Under the pieces are notes generated by a model. That model did no database searches and was not told the origin of the DNA. It saw only the letters and a program-made list of their open reading frames with translations. Shown here piece after piece: positions 55,862 through 64,000 of a stretch of 64,000 nt of DNA. Source of the stretch: Laburnicola sp. R22_1. Its lineage: Eukaryota; Ascomycota; Dothideomycetes; Pleosporales; Didymosphaeriaceae. Each line of letters opens with the position of its first letter. Position 1 is the first letter of the stretch. The stretch is taken from the NCBI GenBank assembly GCA_014281115.1, contig JACONQ010000002.1, positions 2,914,001 to 2,978,000 on the forward strand, in the 5' to 3' direction. Position numbers and translations under genes: made by a program.

Positions 55862-58800
55862 ATGAGCAACAAAGAGGACGAGCTGATTGTTAAGGAGACG
55901 ATTATCCTTGACAAGCCGAGCGATTGGTCGAAGTGGATCTTTCTGCGAAAGAGGACCGCTGAGGCATACAAGATCTGGGACTATTGTAACCCAGATTTGA
56001 CAGTAGATACTGTTAAGGAAATCTACAATGAGAAACCTAAGGAGCGACTACTACGCTTATTTAAAAAGGACAACACACCTAACGAAGCTTCAAGTATTGT
56101 CCAGGGCGACGATGATATTGAACTAGACGAACTCACGAAATCTGAACGAGAGGACTACACCTTCTGGCATGGGTTCTACGCAATAAAGCTGGCAGCCTGG
56201 CAGAAGAAGGAGAACGCTCTTAACAACCTGGCACGGGAGATTGCAAGGACAATCGCTAGCAGGCATATCCTAGTTATTAAGGATGCTGAAACTCCCTACA
56301 AACAACTTATGCAACTCAAGAAGATATTCTGTATATTAGTAGCAGAACGCAAGTATGAGTTGCTTGAGCAGTACAACAAGATCAAGAAGGTTCCACAACA
56401 ATAGAAGATGGATGCTTAGTATAAGAGCTACATCACTATCCTTCGCAATATAATTAAACTGAAACTACCTAAAGTCTAGGATTATCGAGCACAGCAGGAC
56501 TTTCTTTGAGCAATTAGGGGAATTGATGAGTCCTTTGTCACGCACGAAATTCAGGAGATTACGCAAGCCGAGATAAACGGAACCCTATATATAGATCCTG
56601 TTGCACTAGTGGAGAACTATCAACGGTTCCAACGCACCTTAAACCCTGTAGCGTCAGCACTTGGAACATACGCCGTTTTAGGACGCCCTAGTCTAAACAC
56701 CAATAGCAACACCCAGAAACGTACAGTCACGTGCATCTGCGGGGAACAGCACTTGTTTAAACAGTGCTCCTATGTGGTGCCTTCTCTCCGACCTGCTGGA
56801 TGGAGGCCCAACCCAGTTGTCTCAGCCGAGTTTGACAGAGTTAGGAAACTAGGCAAAGGCAACCCTTTAAGCGCAGCTCTATTCAGAGCTGAGAAGAAAG
56901 CTAGTAAAAAGGCAGCTGCTGCCAACAAGAATAATTTCTTAATAGACACTAGTCACCCTCTATTAAATGCTCAAAACTCAACAGGAGCAGTTATGCACTA
57001 GCAAGGCAGCCAGAACGCAGCTTAGGTTGTTACTCCACTTAGGACAGCTGCTGTTCAACAGCCTCCACCGCCATTGATTAACAAGTGGATACTGGATCCT
57101 GGCTCCAATCTATATGTCACAAACTATCGGCCAAAGACTTAGGAGAAGATCCGAGATGGACACCTAGATGATATCCTACTAGCCGGCACGCAAGCCCTGC
57201 AGATACATAAGTGGGGAAATGTCAAGCTGTTTGTTAATACTCCAACTGGCGAACGTCGAGTGACTATAATATGGGTAGCACTTATTCCCACGTTCTTTAC
57301 ATTAGTAGTGTCACTCTCACGCTGTCAATTAGTTGGTATTAAGTTCGACTCGGGACGTAGCTGTCTCTATCTAAGGAGCGCTTTAATGGACATATTCTGC
57401 ACACTCAATAAGCAGGGTGGCCATTAGGTTATGGACTCTAACAAGGCAACACGTCCGAACGCATTAGAGTTGTACACATTCGCGATTTAGTCGAAGTCAG
57501 CCAAGCCAAGCCGTATAGAGCGCAAGCCTCTATAAGTCACCCCTATAGAAGCTTATCAGATGCTAGCTCATGCAGGACAACGCGCGGTTGAACACCTAGA
57601 GCAGGCAGTAGATGGTATCAGGCTTATCACTGGCCCCTAAGCCCCGCAATGGAGGGAATGTGAAAAGTGCATTAACTCTAAGCTTTCTAAGATCATTAGT
57701 CAACGCCCTTAACGCGAGCCTGCGACACGCCCCTTTAAACGTATTGGCATCAACCTTATACAACTCAGGAAGATAGGTGAAGCTTGCTATAACAGGGATA
57801 AGTGGCTCTTACACGCTGTGTGTCAACATAGCAGATACCATTTAGGGAAGACTCTTCGTGATAAGAAGAAGGAGACTCTAACGCGCTTAGTTTGACAGAT
57901 ACTGGCGCTTATATAGACCTAGTTTGACGCGATTGTTGTATATGTTCGCTGTGACAACGAAAAGGGTTATGCTGATCTCTGGGAGGTCTTTCAAGACCTG
58001 GGTATTATAGCTAAGCGACGTGCTGTTAGTGCAGAAGAGATGACTGGCCTGCCTGAGAAGGCTGGTAACCTTATTATCACTGCGGCAAGAGCTTTGCGGA
58101 TTAAAGCAAATTTGCCTAAGGAACTGGCTAACGAGTTATGCCTAACGGCTATTTACATCCTTAATTGATTGCTAACAGAGGTTCTTGACTAGAAGACGCC
58201 CTACGAACATGTACGCAAGGTGAAGCCGTCTCTTGCACACATAGACGTTATTGGTGCCAAAGCCCTATTCCGTAATACTAAGGTGGCCAAAGGTGACAAG
58301 CTCGAGTCAAGGTCGATTACTGGATGGCTAGTTGGATACGAAGGAACGAATATCTTCTGTGTATGGGTTCCTGGGGCTGACAGTGTTGTTCGAACACGTG
58401 ATGTTGTCTTCGTACGAGACCAACGCTACTCGGCTCTACAACTTGAGCCTATGACGGAGGAGATACAACGCGTAGTCAGAGTCCTTGATATTGATTCATT
58501 AGACAAGGAGGAAGATCCCGTTATCGAGCAGATCCATTGTAATATAACACATCGTCAACATACAGTTGAGGATGATGTTGAGGATCAAGAAGAAGAGGCT
58601 ACTGGGCCAGATAATGCCGAAGAGCAGATTTAACAGGAGGCCTATGAAGGATTACTTACACCCTGAGAGACACCAGTACCTAGCACTTATGATCGTTCTT
58701 AACCAAAAGGCTGGAGAGAGATTGCTTCTGGAGATACTGCGCCAAACCGCCATTAGAATAACGCTCCAAGATGGACAAACCCTAATATTGCTGCAGATAA

Positions 58801-60613
58801 TATCGTTCTAGGGTCCCGTCGTCAGGGAGGTGGTAGAGGAGACGATACGCCTAGGGACCATTTCAGTACGCACGCTTCTCTATACTGGCAAACGTTTGCT
58901 ACGGCAATTGTGCAACTGCCCCCAAATGAAGAGTTGAAGGTTCACTGTGATCAACTGCCGCCGCCACCAAAGAACTGGGCTGAGGTCAAATCCCGCCCTG
59001 ATGCTGATAAGTGGTTCGCTGCTGCGGATAAGGAGATTAAGGAGCAGCTTTACAAAGGTGTATTTGAGAAGGTGAAAGATGACGTGAAGGAGCACCCAGA
59101 TGCTGAGACCCTGCCGCTAATGTGGGTTTTCACGTACAAGTTCGATGCTGATGGCTACTTGACTAGCTACAAAGCTCGACTAGTCGTAAGAGGAGATTTG
59201 CAGACGACTTGGGATGATACCTACGCAGCCACTCTCGCGGCTCGAACGCTCCGCTTCCTTATCGCTATTATGTGCGCCTTTGGACTCCTTGCCTACTAGT
59301 ACGACGTTAAGAATGCTTTCCTCAACGCGTACCTAGCCCGACTCTGTTACGTCTGGACTCCAGATGGGTTCCGAGACAGACTAGGCAATATAATGCGACT
59401 ACGCCGAGCACTGTATGGGCTTAAGGATGCCCTAGCGCTATGGCACAAACACCTAAAGAAGACCCTTGTTAATATGGGCTTCACTCAAGTCAAGGGTATC
59501 CCTTGCCTATTCACTAATGGCAAGCTGATACTATTCTATTACGTAGATGATATCGTCGTCCTTTTCCGCAAAGGCGATCAACAATATCATTAACAGTTTC
59601 AACGCGAGTTCACGAAACGATACGAGACACGAAGCTTAGGAGAACTACGCTGGTTCCTAGGGATACGCATTATTAGAGACTATGCGAAAGGCAAGATCTG
59701 GATAATCCAAGACTCCTACATCGCAAAAGTCTGCCACGACCACAATCTCCTTTAGGGCAGCCGACACCCTAAGGTCCCTCTGCGCGAGTCTTATCTCCCC
59801 CCAAGTACAGATGAACCTAACGCGGAGCGCACCCGCCTATATCAGATCCTAGTTGGATGCCTTGGCTTCATCTTATATTTCACCCGGCCTGACGTGGCAA
59901 AAGCGCACTCGATACTTGCCCGCTATCTAAATAATCTAAGCCAAAAGCATCTTGCTGCTGTCAAGTCTGTGTGGCAATACTTATACGACTTCCGATTCTG
60001 GGCAATTGGAGCAACAACAACAGCACGCTCTAAGAACGCCAACTACATCAGTTAAATTAACAATAAGGAAGCTGAGGAGTTGTTGTTCTTTGGTGCCTCT
60101 GATGCCGCGTTTGCTGACGATCCTGATACTGCTCGAAGCTTATTCGCCTATGTGTTTAAGCTCTACGGTATGGTCATTGATTGGAAGGCAAAAATCATGA
60201 GATCTGTTACCAAATCAACTACTGAGGCCGAACTGTTTGCCCTGTCAACTGCTGGCACTGAGTTATCCTGGTGGATGAACACCTTTGAAGCTATTGGGTT
60301 TAATCCAGAGGTTCGACCTACGTTGTACTGTGATAACCAGCAAACAGTCTCTATCGCCAACAAGGACGAAGAAAAGCTCGACACGAAGCTTAGACATATC
60401 AAAGTACATCAGATGTGGATCCGCGAGCAAGTTGAAGCCGGGAACATTGACGTTACCTGGATGGGAACTGCTGATATGCCCGCTGATGGATTGACAAAGT
60501 CTCTCTCTGATAGTAGCAAGCACGAGCGATTCTTGCAGCAATTGGGAATGACCGATATCCGCCAACAAGTTATTGGTTTAGAGGATAAGTTTGTTACATC
60601 TGTCGTTACCTGA
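55862..60613 (+). pseudogene. Copia-2 Gag-Pol polyprotein (Gag, protease, integrase, RT, RNase H)
   Basis: ATG at 55,862; the next 1,583 codons hold one register. Gag contains W-S-K-W-I-F-L-R-K-R, and a Cys/His motif lies at ~56,738 (C-I-C-G-E-Q-H-L-F-K-Q-C). Protease has W-I-L-D-P-G-S-N at ~57,088. Integrase follows, with N-I-V-L-G-S-R-R after it near 58,800. RT has L-M-W-V-F-T-Y-K-F-D-A-D-G (~59,118), R-A-L-Y-G-L-K-D and an intact Y-Y-V-D-D-I-V-V-L at ~59,540. RNase H has T-K-S-T-T-E-A-E-L at ~60,210 and A-D-G-L-T-K. The roughly 25 internal stops lie at expected Gln/Trp sites (TAA, TAG, TGA). The RT active site survives, so damage is milder than in Copia-1. Confidence 0.9.
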
Positions 60614-60712
60614 TAGAGTTCTTCCTAGGGAGGTGCCCTGGAGGCCCTCTGTTCACTCATTTTGCTTTGTTATACTTTACAGCACTCCGCTACCTTTGTG
60701 CTGTGGGAGGTG

Positions 60713-60864
60713 TGTTAGTGTGGAGTACGATATCACATGATACCACCAACCTGATGTAGACTAGTTGCTGATCACGATTCTGCTACTTAAGCAGTTTCTC
60801 TGTTCAGCTTGTTACAATCAACTCAGTCTCTCATTCCTAATTGCTACCCTACTTATCCCTTACA
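60713..60864 (+). repeat. Copia-2 3' LTR
   Basis: 152 bp, preceded by a purine tract (ctgtgggagg). By eye identical to the solo LTR at 23,470-23,621. Confidence 0.95.
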
Positions 60865-60869
60865 TTATG

Positions 60870-62858
60870 CCATCCAAACACTGATTTCTGTAGTAGGACA
60901 CATTGTATCGAGAGTGCACCAATATACTTATCGACATTATCGCTATCTACGCTATATTCTTTGCACCCTCTGTCAACCGACAAGAAGCGCTCTGCGTAAA
61001 CCAGCGACTACAACGCCGTCTCCTGTGCCGCTCCGACCCATGTCTCCCCATCAGCATCCGCCTGCTGAACGGTTCCCTCAACGTACCGCCCATGTCTGCG
61101 CTGTAGGTGGCAATGTGGAGCCAGCGTCGAAATCCGTACTATAGCGACAGCGCACACCTTACCCGCAACACCCTATGTTGTGGACGATGTGCCTGTTCTG
61201 ATCCCAACGCGTCTCGGCTGCCGCTATGTTTAGAATCTAGCAGGAGTCAAGAAACGGGAACCAAAAACTGGACACCAGCTAGGGGGCGTAAAACGGGAAG
61301 CAGAAACCTGCTGGCAAGTAAGAACGGATCGTTGTAATCAAAGGCCTGGAATCGGGCACCTCAACTGGAAACGCAGATGTCCGTCACGCTTGAACATCCT
61401 CAAGCTCCTCAAGGAGCCCACAAATCATCAAACTGTGCTGCAGCCCGCCAACGTTCTCACCGATGTTATCCGTGGTCTCCCGCCCGATATAGCATGAGGA
61501 TGAGCCGGGATCAATTTGGCAAATAATCGACCACATGCTCATCCGCCAGAACTTCGGTTGTCTATTGTACTCGTAGCGGTGCCAAATTCAGACATTGAGC
61601 GCCAGCCAATCAGCGGCCGTTTGCTGGCACAGAAGGCAAACAGAATGCTATCTGCGCCAGCGAACAGATGCTAATTGGCTGGCTGCTCCGCTACTAGTAT
61701 GCGAGCCTTAACGATCGCATCCGACTATGTCTGTCCGCTAACACATGGAGAAGCGCAGAAGTCGGCTTTGTAGTCAGTCAATCCGTTTCCCAAGATTAGT
61801 TTCCCAATGGCCAACTACAACTGCTCGCTGTCGCCTTTGCGTTGGCGGGTTGACCTCGGAGAAGCAGGCCTCCTCACATGATTCGCGCCGCTGTAGCTTA
61901 GCCACACTGTGGCTCGGGACTGCTCACTGCGCCGCTTCTCAGCATACATCCCACCAACGCAGATGGAAGCACTTACTGGAATGACGGAAAAGGGAAGTCG
62001 AGGTTTGTTCGTCCAAGCAAATAAACCTGGAATCACAGACCAATATAAGTAAGTTAATCAAATAGCTTCAAGCTCAGCTAAGGATATGCAATGCGGTTCT
62101 CAGATGCTGCTAGGGTGCGACACGGCTTAAAGGGAAGCTCGGGGAATATACGGGACACAGAAACGTGCTACGTCCTAGAATAGATGTGGCTGGGGTGCAA
62201 AACAGGAACCAGTAATGACGCGTAGGTGAATTGGCTAAGCCAGGAGTAACTTACCCGTTTCTGAATTGCGGGCATGCGGCCGTCCTCTATGTACGCAAAT
62301 CCGCTGCTCCTTTGCGCTGCTTCTAGCACCCTCTGCACAAACCACGCCCTAAGCCCTTCTCTGGTAGACTGGTGTTGGTGGCCAATGTGGGATGCGGGGT
62401 TACAACCTCCTCCTGTCCAGACACTATGGATCAACCCAATGCACGGGCCACGGATCAAACCAGGTTGATCCGTGGCCCGTGCACTCTCTGCCGCAACCAC
62501 AACTAGAACCAGCTACTATACACCCACAACCGCCTGCCATGCTTTCACCCTCCTTGGCGCCCTGCACCCAGATTATCACAACTCCTCCTGATGATTGTGC
62601 TACGCACCTGATCAACAAGACACAAGTCTACGAATTTCTGATGTTGTGATTATGGTCTCGCACAAGGACATGGATGGATGGCGCCGTTCTTCTCTTTCGA
62701 GAGCTTGTATGGGCGGGGAGGCGTCAGAATCCATGCTGTTGTCGGGAACTTATCGAAAAATTTACTAAGAAGTGCTAAGTTATCAACGCTTATATAGAAT
62801 TAGTGTAAGGACGTAGTTTGCGTGTGGTGATTTTAAACACAGTTTTATTCGATTGAGG
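60870..62858. other. Unrecognised stretch
   Basis: Several short, overlapping open frames on both strands with no recognisable content. It includes a weak inverted pair (cagccaatcagc near 61,605 and gctaattggctg near 61,670) and the strong hairpin at 62,441-62,482. No RIP signature. Confidence 0.35.
62441..62482. repeat. Perfect 18-bp hairpin
   Basis: gcacgggccacggatcaa (62,441-62,458), loop accagg, then its exact complement ttgatccgtggcccgtgc (62,465-62,482). There is no T-run after it, so a bacterial-type terminator is not implied. Confidence 0.9.
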
Positions 62859-62860
62859 TA

Positions 62861-63526
62861 ACGTGCCCGTGCGCGCAATGCGCCGCTTTTTACTAGGAAA
62901 ATTAAGAAAAACAAGGAAGTTTAAAGTAGTATAACTCTTTAACCACCTTTTCTTTATAAAATCTTCCTTTATTAAAGTTATTAAGAAAGACTATCTCTAT
63001 GACTTTAGAATTTTAGTTTTCTAATAATAATTAGTTTTAAGAAAAAAGTATAAAAGTCCTAAAATTTAAGTTCCTAAAATTTAAAATAATAGTTTTTAGA
63101 AGTAAAGCATACTATTTAGAATATATTTTATATTAGATTCTTTTTAATAGAACTCTTAACTAGAAAGTTAGATTATCTTTTTATCTTTTTAAAAAAATAA
63201 ATTAGGGAAGATAATCTATCTTCTTAAATAGCTCTTTATAAGAAAAGTTATAATATAGAATATATTTTAAATAGTATACTTTACTTCTAAAAAAATATTA
63301 TTTTTAAATTTTAGAAACTTAAATTTTAGAACTTCTATACTTTTTCTTAAAACTAATTATTATTAGAAAACTAAAATTCTAAAGTTATAGAGATAGCCTT
63401 TCTTAATAACTTTAATAAAGGAAGATTTTATAAAGAAAAGGTGGTTAAAGAGTTATACTACTTTAAACTTCCTTGTTTTTCTTAATTTTCCTAGTAAAAA
63501 GCGGCGCATTGCGCGCACGGGCACGT
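62861..63526. mobile_element. 666-bp foldback/MITE with ~270-bp terminal inverted repeats and TA duplication
   Basis: The left arm (62,861-63,130) and the reverse complement of the right arm (63,256-63,526) match nearly base for base, starting acgtgcccgtgcgcgcaatg. TA flanks both ends (62,859-62,860; 63,527-63,528). No coding frame lies inside. The outer ~35 bp are GC-rich and the rest is ~80% AT. The TA duplication suggests mobilisation by a Tc1/mariner-type transposase. Confidence 0.85.
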
Positions 63527-63529
63527 TAG

Positions 63530-63785
63530 TGAGGTCGCACTAGCAGGGCGCGGCGCACACCACGTGGCATTAAACGACTCGGAAGAATAATTATCCTTGT
63601 TTTAATAGACACATAATAGCACTGTCACGACCTATTAGCAACTTCGTAAAGGAGCCCCTTAAATATAGCTAAATGTTGGAGTTCATCCACGCTGTTAAAG
63701 GGTGCGGCGCAAGTTAAATTTTGTCTGGGTCCCATCACATTCCACATGTAAGGACTTCTGGATGAATAGAGATCGCAACAGCCTT
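63530..63785. other. Short intergenic stretch
   Basis: Between the MITE and the 3' end of the Myb-like gene. No gene recognised. Confidence 0.4.
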
Positions 63786-63788
63786 AAA

Positions 63789-64000
63789 TTAGGATTCTTT
63801 CCCCCGCAAAGTATAGTAGCGCAGTTTCACTGCGCCCGGCGTCCGATCTAGGAAGCGTTTACATATCTCCTTCCACCCCATACCCTGCTTATCTCTTAAT
63901 GAGCGTAAACGCACTTTGTCTGACTCCAGCCACGGTTTGCGCGTTCGTTGGCCGTATATTTCTGTGCCTTCCTCTTCCTTCTCCCAGTCGTCATCTGAGT
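63789..64000 (-). CDS. Myb/SANT-like domain protein, C-terminal part (runs off the window)
   Basis: Frame open from the right window edge to the TAA at 63,789-63,791. The end of the product reads D-D-W-E-K-E-E-E-G-T, then W-L-E-S-D-K-V-R-L-R-S-L-R-D, M-G-W-K-E-I-C-K-R-F, R-T-P-G-A-V-K-L-R-Y-Y. This is the three-helix Myb/SANT pattern with spaced Trp residues and a basic recognition helix, so a DNA-binding nuclear role is likely. The N-terminus lies beyond the window. No stops or RIP-like changes, so probably an intact gene. The domain call is by pattern only. Confidence 0.65.
   Translation of the reverse strand, partial: SDDDWEKEEEGTEIYGQRTRKPWLESDKVRLRSLRDKQGMGWKEICKRFLDRTPGAVKLRYYTLRGKES

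Larger units (their letters stand above)
55601..60864 (+). mobile_element. Ty1/Copia retrotransposon, young LTRs, RIP-stopped polyprotein
   Basis: 5,264 bp with 152-bp LTRs that differ at one site, flanked by the target duplication ttatg (55,596-55,600 and 60,865-60,869). A single-frame Gag-Pol runs from 55,862 to 60,613. It belongs to the same family as the solo LTR at 23,470. Structure is complete, but about two dozen in-frame stops make it non-autonomous as sequenced. Confidence 0.95.

Noticed and set aside
3010..60613. Alternative genetic code reading TAA/TAG as Gln
   Set aside because: Stops also occur at Trp positions, including TGA. Catalytic Asp residues are changed to Asn in the same elements, and host genes such as the F-box gene use TAG normally as stop. 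RIP explains all of this.
61600..61680. Inverted pair cagccaatcagc / gctaattggctg as a transposon end
   Set aside because: The arms are short and imperfect with no target duplication.
62441..62482. Rho-independent terminator
   Set aside because: No T tract, and the genome is eukaryotic.
1..64000. tRNA or rRNA genes
   Set aside because: I saw no cloverleaf-compatible stretch or rRNA core motif by eye. A dedicated search could still find one.

Overview
The window looks like nuclear DNA from a filamentous ascomycete (Pezizomycotina). Pointers are a short GT-AG fungal intron, F-box, BTB, Myb-like and DUF3435 genes, a Tad1-like LINE, a chromodomain Gypsy element, and the signature of RIP (repeat-induced point mutation) across nearly every repeat. 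In the RIP-hit elements the reading frames stay in register over kilobases, and the stops sit almost only where family members have Gln or Trp (CAA/CAG to TAA/TAG, TGG to TAG/TGA). I cannot fix the genus. A dothideomycete is possible but unproven.

Layout. 1-16,940 is a gene-free, TpA-rich block. It holds unidentifiable RIP-melted DNA, a chromovirus-type Gypsy retrotransposon (3,010 to about 12,180), a pogo/Fot1 DNA transposon (about 12,308-14,167, minus strand) and the 3' part of a second, related Gypsy copy (to about 16,260). The block is bracketed by an inverted repeat (1,370-1,733 and 16,550-16,932). 16,945-25,000 is a higher-GC island with a decayed DUF3435 (tyrosine-recombinase-like) C2H2 gene, a BTB-domain remnant (minus), a cytochrome P450 pseudogene cut by a solo Copia LTR, and a second copy of the DUF3435 zinc-finger tail. 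25,000-34,600 is mostly non-coding, with several old duplications. 34,607 to about 40,430 is a Tad1-like LINE on the minus strand. 40,809-42,089 is the one clearly intact protein gene (F-box). 42,291-43,941 (minus) is a secreted repeat protein whose frame is broken at a run of eight G. 44,427-53,398 is a hAT transposon (minus) with a complete Copia element (47,476-53,116, minus) nested inside. 53,475-55,600 has a minisatellite and a possible tiny secreted peptide. 55,601-60,864 is a second complete Copia element (plus), the same family as the solo LTR in the P450. 60,865-64,000 is mostly non-coding, with an 18-bp hairpin, a 666-bp foldback/MITE with TA target duplication, and the C-terminal part of a Myb/SANT-like gene running off the right edge.

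The window is therefore a transposon graveyard with a few host genes, several of them wrecked by insertion or mutation. The most interesting item is the secreted protein at 42,291-43,941. It has a signal peptide, a six-cysteine domain and a nine-residue-period repeat linker. Its C-terminal region has an H-A-E helix motif and paired cysteines that resemble the zinc-deaminase fold, and this part is reachable only by a one-base slip in the G run.
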